Shown here one piece after another: positions 44,175 to 52,994 of a stretch of DNA of 53,310 nt. The first letter of the stretch is position 1. Every line of letters starts with the position of its first letter. A model generated the notes under the pieces. That model saw only the letters and a list, made by a program, of their open reading frames with translations, did no database searches and was not told where the DNA came from. This stretch comes from Neptuniibacter sp. UBA6509. Lineage in GTDB: Bacteria > Pseudomonadota > Gammaproteobacteria > Pseudomonadales > Balneatricaceae. The stretch lies in NCBI GenBank assembly GCA_002435145.1, contig DJLT01000077.1, forward strand, positions 1 to 53,310, written 5' to 3'. A program made the translations under genes and the position numbers.

Positions 44175-45860
44175 TCATTGCTTATAAATGCGATAGCAAT
44201 TTTTACCTGCCGCTTTTGCATGGTACATAGCGTCATCAGCCTCGCGTAGCAGCTCTTTAAGGTTTAATCCGTTTTTCTCATAAAAGGTCACCCCAATACT
44301 TACGGATATATTAACTGGGTTCATTGAGTTCCCTTTTGATGTAACTATGGCCTCGTTTACAGTACTAATAATACGCCCTACTAATGGGATGGCATCGTTT
44401 GGTGATGATAGATTTGTTAACACTGCTAAAAACTCATCTCCCCCTTGTCTAGCAATGATGTCAGCTTCTCTTATTGCATCTTTCATCCTTTTAGATGCGC
44501 ATATCAGCACTTCATCACCTACATCGTGACCAAAGGTGTCATTAATTTGTTTAAAACCATCTAAGTCTATAAAGAGTACTGCTATAACTGAGTTGTCACG
44601 AATACTACGTTGCTGCTCTTTCAAAAAGAGTTCTTTAAAAAGGTACCGATTAGGCAGTTGAGTGAGACTGTCATGTTTTGCAGAATGCTCAAGTTGCTCC
44701 GTTAATTTATGCCTTTCTGTTATGTCGTGCCCGTAGCCAACTACGCCGGTGATGGTGCCGTCATCATTTTTCAATGGAGTTTTTGTGATTTCGAGTAAGA
44801 CTTGTTGCTTTGATACTGGTGAAGTTACCCATGTTTCATTTTTCGAAGGCACACCAGAAGTTATTACTTCCTCTTCAATGGGTAAAACTTCATCGCATAG
44901 CTGTTGAGGAAATACGCTATAGCTATTTTTTCCAATGATATCTTCCTCATCTTTCCCTGCTAATAATGCAAAGCTTTGATTACAAGCGATGATATTACTG
45001 TCGAGATCTTTAAGACATATTGGATCTTGTATAGCATCTAGAATCTGTTTTTGGATACCTTGCAAGCGAAGTATCTCTTTGCGTGCTCGCACCCTTGCTG
45101 TTGTGTCTACCCAAGTTGCATGGCAGCGATCAGACTCTGCGCCACTGCTATTAACAATAGATATATTCAACAGTACATCTCGGGAGGAACCATCCGCCTG
45201 AGCTAACAGCAAGTGTTTATTTTCAACTTTATCATACCCACTTGTTAATAGTTGAGTATGGATTGCTTCAGCTTCTTTTAGGGAATCGGCATGATAAATA
45301 TCAAGTACATCCATGCCGATGAGGTGATTAAACTTCCAACCTAAACTCTTGGCTAAGGTCTCGTTGCAGTTAATAATTTTTCTGGTTTTAAGGTCGAATG
45401 TTGCGTGATAAATAGGAGAGTTGTGATAAAGATCTTTATACGAAGCCTCACTATGAGTCAGTTTCTGATATAACGCTGCTCTATCTAGGTTGTAATGAAT
45501 AATTCGTTCTAATGTAAAATCATTCAGTTCTGATTTTGGCAGACAATCATCGGCACCTTTATGAATAATGTCCAAAAGAGTTTGTTTATCATCTAGTGAG
45601 GTAATAACGATAACAGGGCAAACTGCTTTGATCTTCTCGAGCTGCCCAAGGGTACTTGTTACTACGCTGTCCCTCAGTGACAAATCAATAAACACCAAGT
45701 CATAGGGGGACTTGTTTAGTAACTCTAAACCTACGAATAGTGAATCATAATTATCTACAACAGCATTATGAAAAGAAGTTAGTTCCAGAATCGAAATAAA
45801 TAAATCAACGTGGTCTGGGTTATCTTCAAGTAAAAGTATTTTGATTGGGGTATCACTCAT
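44175..45860 (-). CDS. Response-regulator REC-PAS-PAS diguanylate cyclase
   Basis: A 561-aa cytoplasmic output protein. Residues 1-125 are a receiver domain (acidic pocket LLEDNPD, phosphoacceptor Asp59 in VFIDLSL, ITS as the Ser/Thr switch). Two PAS domains follow (about 140-260 and 270-385), then GGDEF (motif 473-477, intact READ inhibitory site). Phosphorylation by the linked histidine kinase would be expected to activate cyclic di-GMP synthesis. It is the last gene of the binding protein / kinase / regulator cassette, one base after the small regulator, so the genes are translationally close. Confidence 0.94.
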   Translation of the reverse strand: MSDTPIKILLLEDNPDHVDLFISILELTSFHNAVVDNYDSLFVGLELLNKSPYDLVFIDLSLRDSVVTSTLGQLEKIKAVCPVIVITSLDDKQTLLDIIHKGADDCLPKSELNDFTLERIIHYNLDRAALYQKLTHSEASYKDLYHNSPIYHATFDLKTRKIINCNETLAKSLGWKFNHLIGMDVLDIYHADSLKEAEAIHTQLLTSGYDKVENKHLLLAQADGSSRDVLLNISIVNSSGAESDRCHATWVDTTARVRARKEILRLQGIQKQILDAIQDPICLKDLDSNIIACNQSFALLAGKDEEDIIGKNSYSVFPQQLCDEVLPIEEEVITSGVPSKNETWVTSPVSKQQVLLEITKTPLKNDDGTITGVVGYGHDITERHKLTEQLEHSAKHDSLTQLPNRYLFKELFLKEQQRSIRDNSVIAVLFIDLDGFKQINDTFGHDVGDEVLICASKRMKDAIREADIIARQGGDEFLAVLTNLSSPNDAIPLVGRIISTVNEAIVTSKGNSMNPVNISVSIGVTFYEKNGLNLKELLREADDAMYHAKAAGKNCYRIYKQ

Positions 45861-45861
45861 A

Positions 45862-46293
45862 CTACTGTCCCGGCTGGCTCAATACATGATGTTGGTCAAG
45901 CTTCCAATAGTCGATCATTTCTTCTAATACGTCACCGTACATGCCTAATTCCGTGGGCTTTAGAATATAGCTGTTAGCTTTCAAGTCTAATGCCTTTTTA
46001 ATGTCCTTATTTGAGTTAGATGTAGTGAACATCACCACTGGGCATTTAAGTAAATTTGTTGATGACTTTATTTTGGTTAGAATTTCATGACCATCGTACT
46101 TGGGAATTTTCAGATCCAGTAAAACAAGCCATGGTAAAGGCTTTTCATTGTTTTCCAACAGAGCGATATAACTCATAGCCTCTTCACCATCGGATAGGCG
46201 TACAACCTCAATATCACAGTAGTTGTTGATATGAAATTCAGCGAGTTCAGCATGATCATCATCATCTTCTACCAGTAAAATATATTGGTTCAT
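45862..46293 (-). CDS. Single-domain response regulator (Rcp1-like)
   Basis: A 143-aa stand-alone receiver of the Rcp1/phytochrome-regulator type. Acidic residues are in LVEDDDDHAELAE, the phosphoacceptor is Asp60 in VLLDLKIPKYDG, the Thr switch is in MFTTSN and the Lys in YILKPTEL. With no output domain it likely relays phosphate or binds a partner. It overlaps the histidine kinase by four bases (ATGA) and is followed after one base by the REC-GGDEF protein, which fits a shuttle between the two. Confidence 0.95.
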   Translation of the reverse strand: MNQYILLVEDDDDHAELAEFHINNYCDIEVVRLSDGEEAMSYIALLENNEKPLPWLVLLDLKIPKYDGHEILTKIKSSTNLLKCPVVMFTTSNSNKDIKKALDLKANSYILKPTELGMYGDVLEEMIDYWKLDQHHVLSQPGQ

Positions 46294-48146
46294 ATTGCCT
46301 CCGCAGATTTTTCCGGCGATAAGTTAGTAATTAGTTCTTTGGGGAATGATAACCAGAAAGTTGCTCCATTTCCGGGTGATGATTCAACCCAAATTTTACC
46401 ACCATGATTAGTCATAACTTTTTTCGATACTGTAAGCCCAATTCCTGTACCTTCAAAATTTGAATCTAAACGGTAGAATAAACCAAATATTTTTTCTTGA
46501 TACTCGGTAGGAATACCTTGTCCATTATCTGCGAAATACAAAAAATGGTGTTTGGGGTCATCTTTTATACCCACTTTAATCGAGGTTCCATTATTCCCCG
46601 AACCATATTTTAGGGCATTAGAGAGTAAGTTTTCAAAAACTTGTAGAACTCTGCTTTCATTTGCAAAAATTGTAGGAAGGTTTCCTTCAATTTCCATAGT
46701 AGCACTAGAGCGCTTCATGCGTTCGGCTTGGCTGCTATAGAAAGCCCTAAACAGTTCATTGAGATCAATGCTTGTTTTATCCGAATCAGTACGCCCAACT
46801 CGGCTAAGTTCTAGTAAATCGTTAACCAATTGGCTCATTCGCCTGTTCGAGTTAACTACGCGATCAAGTTTTTCGATTGCCTGCTCAAATTTACCTTGTT
46901 TAGCTAGTTTTTGGATGATTCCAATAAATCCCATACTGGTAACTATGGGAGATTTTAGATCATGAGAAACCGTGTATACGAACTGTTCCAGCTCATCATT
47001 TGAGCGTTCCAGTTCTTGTTTCTTATGTTCGAGTTCAATATTGCTTTCTTTGTAACTCGTAGCCGCTTTAGTAAGCTCACCAATCTCGTCCATTTGTTCA
47101 TAATGTGGAATTTCCACATTCAAAGAACCTTTTGTAAGTTTATTAAAAGCATTGGTTATACGCTTAATCGGAAGCGTAATACTTCTGCTGATAGCCAAAG
47201 AGAGAAAACCTACACCTATTATGAAAATAAAACTTGAGCTAATTAGAGCATAAACGGTATTTTCAATGCTCTTAAAAACGTTAGTTTTAGTTTGTTGTGT
47301 TTGAGCTTTAATTAGAGCTGCATATTGTTTTGTTTGGTATAGGGTTTCATAGGCTTCAGCAGCCATCACTACATTCACTAAGAAAAGATAGCCCCGTGTC
47401 CGCTGCACAGCTTCGTAATAACTATTCTCATATTTGATTAACGCTGACGTTATAGCTCTATGCTCAGCGGACTTAGTAGGGTCTTCAGATTTAATTAGCG
47501 CCATCAATTTTTCAGTTTCTGCAATGCTGATGGATGCTTGTTTAATTCTTTCAGAATTCAGTGTATCGAAATAACGATATGCATTTTTTTCGATCTTCAG
47601 GAATGAAATCAGCATTTGGTTATAGAGTAGTTTAGTGTTTTCTTCTTTTTCGTTTGTAGAGGAAGATGCTATCAATTGTTCGATGAGCGTTTGTGCTTTA
47701 TTTGCATTGGAGCGAAGTGTTGTAATTACCAGAGTATTTTGTAATTGGCGTTGTTGACGTACTTCTTGAAAAGTTTTGAAATAGTTTTCTAAGTGTTGTT
47801 CTGTTGTGAATAACCTCTGATTTGCTACAGTATTGTTATGTAGGGCTTGGGATTTTAGTTGTTTGATCATTCCTTGATATATTTCAGCAACTCGATCTCC
47901 TGCGCTGTCATGCCCTTCGTAGATATATATCAGAGCTTGCCGTTGCATCTCGGACATTTGAACTGAGAAGTTAACGTTTTCGATCGTGCCGTCGGTGAAG
48001 GCAGAGTAATCTTGGAATTCTGTTTTTAGTTTATTTAAGGAAAAGAATGCAACAACTGCAATGAGTAGAGCAACGGCACCTAAAAGAATATAGCCAGAGT
48101 ATATACGTGATTTTAGGCCAAGTGCCTTTATTAAAAAATCGATCAT
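46290..48146 (-). CDS. Membrane sensor histidine kinase
   Basis: A 618-aa kinase. Helix 1 (about 12-35), a periplasmic helical sensor of about 240 residues, helix 2 (about 280-305), HAMP, a coiled coil, HisKA with His395 in VSHDLKSPIV, and HATPase_c with N (NLLSNALKYG), G1 (FADNGQGIP) and G2 (GTGIGLTVSKK) boxes. It ends with TFWLSFP. The periplasmic sensor is of the helical-bundle type able to meet a binding protein. It lies 12 bases after the Tat substrate-binding protein gene and overlaps the regulator gene by four bases. Confidence 0.95.
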   Translation of the reverse strand: MIDFLIKALGLKSRIYSGYILLGAVALLIAVVAFFSLNKLKTEFQDYSAFTDGTIENVNFSVQMSEMQRQALIYIYEGHDSAGDRVAEIYQGMIKQLKSQALHNNTVANQRLFTTEQHLENYFKTFQEVRQQRQLQNTLVITTLRSNANKAQTLIEQLIASSSTNEKEENTKLLYNQMLISFLKIEKNAYRYFDTLNSERIKQASISIAETEKLMALIKSEDPTKSAEHRAITSALIKYENSYYEAVQRTRGYLFLVNVVMAAEAYETLYQTKQYAALIKAQTQQTKTNVFKSIENTVYALISSSFIFIIGVGFLSLAISRSITLPIKRITNAFNKLTKGSLNVEIPHYEQMDEIGELTKAATSYKESNIELEHKKQELERSNDELEQFVYTVSHDLKSPIVTSMGFIGIIQKLAKQGKFEQAIEKLDRVVNSNRRMSQLVNDLLELSRVGRTDSDKTSIDLNELFRAFYSSQAERMKRSSATMEIEGNLPTIFANESRVLQVFENLLSNALKYGSGNNGTSIKVGIKDDPKHHFLYFADNGQGIPTEYQEKIFGLFYRLDSNFEGTGIGLTVSKKVMTNHGGKIWVESSPGNGATFWLSFPKELITNLSPEKSAEAI

Positions 48147-48158
48147 TTGCAGCGCCTC

Positions 48159-49421
48159 TTAAGCCAAGACAAACTCATTCCACTTCTGCAATGTATATTC
48201 ATAAGTGTCCATTACCGTGTTCCAGACGGCTACATTCTCAAAGCGTTTGACGTATGAACCACCGTTTCTAATGCTTCCTTCAGGTACTGATATCTTTCCG
48301 TCCGTCCCGTACAGAGCTTCTTGTGCGGGTTTTCCTTGATACCAGTAATCCCATTCTGCAGCTGACATATGCTTTTTGGAACGCTCTGGATTTGAGATGT
48401 AATAACCTTGCCTTGCAATGAAAGCACCGGGTTCACCTGATAACCACCAGTTCATAAATTGATAAGCGGCATCTTGTCGTTCACCTACAGATTTACGAGA
48501 TAAACACATAACACCATGCCAAGCTCTATAGCCTTCTTTAGGCGCAGCATAAATACAAGGAAAGCCTTGGCCATTCAGTGCACTAACACCGGGAGAGAAC
48601 ATGCTTTGTAGGTGTACTTCCTTGGAAGCCATCAATTCCACAGAATGAGGAACGGAAGTCCATACGCCCCTGAAATGCCCTTTTCGTTTCTTTGCAATAA
48701 TGATGTCAAATAGCTGATCCACTTCCGCACGAGTCATATTCCCCATATTTTTGAATGTCATTAAACCTTGGGCTTTAACCGCAAGAGCGAGGTCAAATAG
48801 ACCGATTGTGGGTGCGTTGACTATCGCGACTTTTCCATGGTGCTTTTCATCCAGTAGCCAGCCCCAACTCTCTGTTTCATATGGAATTCCTTTGGGGATG
48901 ATATCGGAGTTATATCCATAAGAGTCGGTGTTATGGACATAAGGCATAAAACTAATATGATTAGTTTGTGCAGAACTCAAGCTACCGTCTGGCTGAGCGT
49001 AAAGCAGCTTATAGGGAGCGTCTCCTAGCCCTAAGTGAGCGTTTGGGGAAATACGCCCCGTCTTACAAAGATTGTTTACTTCATCCCAGTAGGTCAGTTT
49101 TTTCGTATCAATTGCCTGTATGGCGTTGGCTTGCCATAAAACTTTTATACTGTTCGACCACTGTTCATAGAGATCAAATGAATCAGGATCAGTAGAGGCT
49201 CTGAGAAGCACCTCTGCACTACCGCCCGGATAAAATTCAATATTAATACCAAGATCTTTTTCAGCTTTTTGACGTATTTGCTCTTGAAGGGTTACGTGCG
49301 TGCCAACCACTTTAATGGTTGGTTTGGCGTTGTAAGCTTTTACAATTGACGGAAAAGCAATGCTAGCTGTAACAGCTATGCCGACATCTCTGCTGGCTCT
49401 GAGAAAGACTCTACGATCCAT
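48159..49421 (-). CDS. Tat-exported substrate-binding protein (polyamine-type)
   Basis: A 420-aa extracellular solute-binding protein of the PotD/PotF-like type. The N terminus MDRRVFLRASRDVGIAV carries a twin-arginine motif and hydrophobic stretch, so export is probably by Tat. The rest shows TIKVVGTHVTLQEQI, SFDLYEQWSN, PYVHNTDSYGYNSDIIP, and late WNTVMDTYEY. No ABC permease or ATPase gene is near; instead a kinase and two response regulators follow. That context suggests the protein delivers a ligand, perhaps a polyamine, to the sensor kinase. AGGAG lies before the ATG at 49421. Confidence 0.9.
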   Translation of the reverse strand: MDRRVFLRASRDVGIAVTASIAFPSIVKAYNAKPTIKVVGTHVTLQEQIRQKAEKDLGINIEFYPGGSAEVLLRASTDPDSFDLYEQWSNSIKVLWQANAIQAIDTKKLTYWDEVNNLCKTGRISPNAHLGLGDAPYKLLYAQPDGSLSSAQTNHISFMPYVHNTDSYGYNSDIIPKGIPYETESWGWLLDEKHHGKVAIVNAPTIGLFDLALAVKAQGLMTFKNMGNMTRAEVDQLFDIIIAKKRKGHFRGVWTSVPHSVELMASKEVHLQSMFSPGVSALNGQGFPCIYAAPKEGYRAWHGVMCLSRKSVGERQDAAYQFMNWWLSGEPGAFIARQGYYISNPERSKKHMSAAEWDYWYQGKPAQEALYGTDGKISVPEGSIRNGGSYVKRFENVAVWNTVMDTYEYTLQKWNEFVLA

Positions 49422-49461
49422 ATATACAGCTCCTAGTCATATAAAGAATCCTTTCTATTTT

Positions 49462-49487
49462 TCAGGTGAGCATAGCGCTTGACCTGA
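49462..49487. promoter_or_regulatory. Inverted repeat upstream of the sensory cassette
   Basis: TCAGGT at 49462-49467 and ACCTGA at 49482-49487 form an inverted repeat with 14 bases between, about 40 bases before the binding-protein start. It could be an operator for the four-gene cassette. Confidence 0.4.
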
Positions 49488-49657
49488 TGAAACACTATGT
49501 TTTAGATCAATATTAAGAATATGGAAGATGGACTGTTGGGTTTATATGGTTTTTGTTGAGTATTAGCACCTTTTATCAAGCTAAAAGGCATCTGCTATTG
49601 ACACAGGCTGACCTCAAAAAAATAAATGGATGATCCTCCTAACCACCGAAGAAGGGC

Positions 49658-49941
49658 AGTCAGGAGGTGAGTTAAAGTATCTTATTCATAACTATCCATG
49701 ACCAAGCATCCGGCACAAGTCCGACTCCCAATCTGTCTGCCACTTTCAGAATTTTCAACCGCACAATACCAATTGAGATGCCCAGCCCTCGGTTTCGCCA
49801 GAGGTGGGCAGCGAGGGACAACTTGGGCCCCTCTGGTGGCAATTTGTGAGTGGGAAATTCGGTGCTAATTCAGCTTTTGGTTTTGGCTGATTTTGGCGGT
49901 ATCATATTGGCGATTTTTGCCGTTTTGAGCGCACCGAATTC
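49658..49941. repeat. Direct repeat copy 1 flanking a GGDEF-EAL gene
   Basis: About 284 bases that match 52752-52994 in the same orientation. The shared parts include AGTCAGGAGG at the start, GTCTGCC in the middle, and a 79-base core at 49822-49900 that differs from 52874-52952 at only six positions. This copy carries about 40 extra bases in the middle. The repeat lies between the Tat binding-protein gene and the GGDEF-EAL gene at 50035. No transposase was recognised in it. Confidence 0.85.
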
Positions 49942-50034
49942 TATCGATAATTTGTATTCACTTACTGCCATAACCGCCGATTTTGGTCTCAATCTCAATC
50001 AAGTAATAGAGATCTATCCATTTAATTGTCTAAA

Positions 50035-52644
50035 TTACAATATTCTCTCTATTTCTTCAGCGCATATAGGCTTGCTATACAGGTAACCTTGACCTTCATT
50101 GCATTTGGAGTCTTTTAAATATGCTTCTTGGGTTTTGTTTTCAATTCCTTCTGCAATGACAGTCAGCCCTAAACTTCTACCCATGCTGATTATCGCATTG
50201 ACTATTGCTTTATCGTCATTGTCATCAGGAATATTTTGAACAAAGCTCATGTCAATTTTCAGTTTGCTTATAGGCAGTTTCTTCAGGTAGCTTAATGATG
50301 AATAGCCAGTGCCAAAATCATCTACTGACAACATTATTCCCATTTTTCTGAGTTGTTCCAATTGGGCAATGGCACTGTCTGTCTTTTTCATAATAGCCCC
50401 TTCTGTCACTTCTAGCTCAAGACGAGATGGTGGTAGGCCGCTTTCTATTAATGCAGATGAAACAATATCTACCAATTCATTTTTATTAATCTGAACACTG
50501 GATATATTCACGGCAATACGACCAAATTCAAGTCCCTTATCCATCCATTCCTTACCTTGGCGGCATGCTTCATTTATCACCCATTCACCTATTTGATTGA
50601 TTAGCCCAGATTCTTCTGCCAGAGTGATAAACTTGTTTGGTGGAACTATCCCTAATGTAGAGTGATTCCATCTTACTAAGGACTCTAATCCAGCGATATG
50701 TTGCGACGATAGGTTAAATTGAGGCTGATAGAAAAGAAGAAACTCATTTTTCTCTATAGCGTTGCGTAACTCATTTTCCATGATTACACGTTCGAAAGCC
50801 TTCTTCGTTAAGTCTCTTGTATAAAATTGGAATGTATTACGACCTTCTTCTTTTGCTCGATACATTGCTGCATCAGCATTACGAATGAGGTTGACAGGAT
50901 TATCTCCGTCCATCGGAAACAGGCTCACACCAACACTCGCTGAAACTTGAATACTATGACCCTCAATCTCAAACTTTGAGGAGATTATGGTCATTATCTT
51001 CTCTATAGCACCAATGATGTGATCAGTATTATCGATATCTTCAAATAGAATGATAAATTCATCACCACCAATGCGAGCTACAGTATCTTCCTTTCTGGTA
51101 ATCGATTTCAAACCGGTAGCTATGTATTTTAGTAAGTTATCACCGGCGTGATGCCCGAAACTATCATTAATGTTCTTAAAGTTATCTAAGTCTATAAAAA
51201 GAATTGCCAATTTAGAATTGCGACGATTAGCATGCTTCAATGCTGCTTCTAGTTTTGAATTAAAACTAACTCGGTTTGGAAGACCAGTTAAAGCATCATG
51301 AAAAGCGAGGTGATCGAGCCTTTCCTGCGATTCTTTAATTGATGTTATATCACTAAAAACAGCAACATAATGTATTACCTCGCCTTTTTTATTTTTAACT
51401 TCGCTTATCGTTAGCCACTCTGGATAAATTGTATTATCTTTTCTTTTGTTCCAGACCTCTCCTCGCCATCTCCCAGTATTTTGTACGGTATTCCACATCT
51501 GTCTATAAAAATCATCATCATGTTTTCCAGAGCTGAGTATGCGAGTATTTTTACCAACTACTTCTTCTTTTAGGTATCCAGTAATTTCCGAAAATGATTG
51601 GTTAACATCTAAGATATCTGAGGCTTTATCAGTTATAATTACACCTTCTGTAGTACTTTCAAATACAATTGCTGATTGCCTCAACCTCGCTTCATTCTGT
51701 GCTCGTTGAGTGATGTCATGGGCGACACCAAGCACTCCAATGATTTGCCCATCGCTACCGTATATTGGAGTTTTGATTGTTTCTAGTAATACATCCTTTC
51801 CATCAGTAGCAAAATTAACCCACTCCTCATTTTTTGATTGGCAGCCAGAAGCTATAACCTTTTTGTCCATTGCGCGAAACAAATTTGCCAATGTCTCATC
51901 TACATAATCATAATCCGTTTGTCCCCTTATTTCAGACTCAGGTGCCCCAAAAAACTTTGCAAATTGATGATTACACATCAGGTAAACGCCATTAATATCT
52001 TTGAGCCACATCAAATCAGGGCTGGCATCAAAAAGTCCTTTTAATTGCGCAGTAGATGAAACAAGCTGTTCTTCTATGTCATGTTTCCTTTCGATGAAAT
52101 TTATTAAATATCCCAAGAAAATTGTCATGGGAGGATAGATAATGAAGAAAGGAATAGAGAGGTTTTTAATAACTGCCCACATGATTTCGTTTGGAAGTGC
52201 AAATAACCCAAACAAGGCGATAAAATGGCTGAAAAGTCCAAAAATAAATAAATTAACGACAGTTACAGGCAAATAGTTTGCTTTACGCAAATAGTATGCA
52301 GTTAGGCCTGAAACGGTACTTAACAGCACGACAAGCATACCAGCGATAGCTCCACTTCCTCCGAGCCATAGACGATATCCACCTGCCAGTATTCCTGCAG
52401 GTATTGCTGTCAATGGTCCACCAAATAAGCCGGCTACAGATACTAAAACTGAACGTGGGTCAATAATAACTCCAGTAGAGAAATGTACAGGCATACTCAT
52501 CCCTACAATGGCGATGAAACCAAATAGTATTCCCTGTAACAGACTGCTTCGTGGGTTGTTTTTACCAACGGCCCGAAATACAAAGGTAAGAAGCATCGTA
52601 AATGCGAGTAAAAGCGCAATGAGCTTTATAAGTTCAATCCACAT
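50035..52644 (-). CDS. 5TMR-LYT PAS-PAS-GGDEF-EAL membrane protein
   Basis: An 869-aa protein. Residues 1-190 are a six-helix 5TMR-LYT sensor (IIDPRSVLVSVAGLFGGPLT, ILAGGYRLWLGGSGA), as seen in murein-fragment-linked LytS-like proteins. Two PAS domains (about 200-320 and 325-445) follow, then GGDEF (motif 526-530, intact RKED site) and an EAL domain whose signature is ESL at 654-656; the other catalytic parts (VTEG, DDFGTGYSSL, LKIDMSFV, AEGIEN) are kept. It could make or degrade cyclic di-GMP. It is flanked on both sides by the long direct repeats, which suggests it moved or was duplicated as a block. Confidence 0.94.
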   Translation of the reverse strand: MWIELIKLIALLLAFTMLLTFVFRAVGKNNPRSSLLQGILFGFIAIVGMSMPVHFSTGVIIDPRSVLVSVAGLFGGPLTAIPAGILAGGYRLWLGGSGAIAGMLVVLLSTVSGLTAYYLRKANYLPVTVVNLFIFGLFSHFIALFGLFALPNEIMWAVIKNLSIPFFIIYPPMTIFLGYLINFIERKHDIEEQLVSSTAQLKGLFDASPDLMWLKDINGVYLMCNHQFAKFFGAPESEIRGQTDYDYVDETLANLFRAMDKKVIASGCQSKNEEWVNFATDGKDVLLETIKTPIYGSDGQIIGVLGVAHDITQRAQNEARLRQSAIVFESTTEGVIITDKASDILDVNQSFSEITGYLKEEVVGKNTRILSSGKHDDDFYRQMWNTVQNTGRWRGEVWNKRKDNTIYPEWLTISEVKNKKGEVIHYVAVFSDITSIKESQERLDHLAFHDALTGLPNRVSFNSKLEAALKHANRRNSKLAILFIDLDNFKNINDSFGHHAGDNLLKYIATGLKSITRKEDTVARIGGDEFIILFEDIDNTDHIIGAIEKIMTIISSKFEIEGHSIQVSASVGVSLFPMDGDNPVNLIRNADAAMYRAKEEGRNTFQFYTRDLTKKAFERVIMENELRNAIEKNEFLLFYQPQFNLSSQHIAGLESLVRWNHSTLGIVPPNKFITLAEESGLINQIGEWVINEACRQGKEWMDKGLEFGRIAVNISSVQINKNELVDIVSSALIESGLPPSRLELEVTEGAIMKKTDSAIAQLEQLRKMGIMLSVDDFGTGYSSLSYLKKLPISKLKIDMSFVQNIPDDNDDKAIVNAIISMGRSLGLTVIAEGIENKTQEAYLKDSKCNEGQGYLYSKPICAEEIERIL

Positions 52645-52751
52645 TGGGAGCCTAATGTTTATAAAGTTTTATTTATAGTGAAGCGAAACCGAAATTTGTT
52701 AATGGTCAAAGTCGTCAATATAGCAGAGTTATCATTCTAATCTATGTTCTT

Positions 52752-52994
52752 AGTCAGGAGGCGAGTTAAAGCATCTTAATTATCTCTATTTATCACAAAG
52801 CACCCTGTAAAAGTTCGACTTCTAAGCTGTCTGCCGCGCTACCGATTTTTCTGAGGCGGGCCGAGAGAGGCAGCTTGGGTCCCTCAGGTGGCAATTGTTG
52901 AGTGGGAAATTCGGTGCTAATTCAGCTTTTAGTTTTGGCTGATTTTGGTGGTGCCTAATTGGCAACTGCTGACGTTTTTCGATGCAACGAATGC
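52752..52994. repeat. Direct repeat copy 2 flanking a GGDEF-EAL gene
   Basis: About 243 bases matching 49658-49941. It starts with AGTCAGGAGG and holds the 79-base core at 52874-52952. On the minus strand both copies keep an open frame that reads STEFPT followed by LPPEGPKL with similar residues after, so the repeat may derive from a piece of a coding sequence. I do not recognise that sequence. Confidence 0.85.

Noticed and set aside
49658-49941. Integron attC site or cassette boundary
   Set aside because: No RYYYAAC and GTTRRRY pairs in the expected positions and no integrase in the window.
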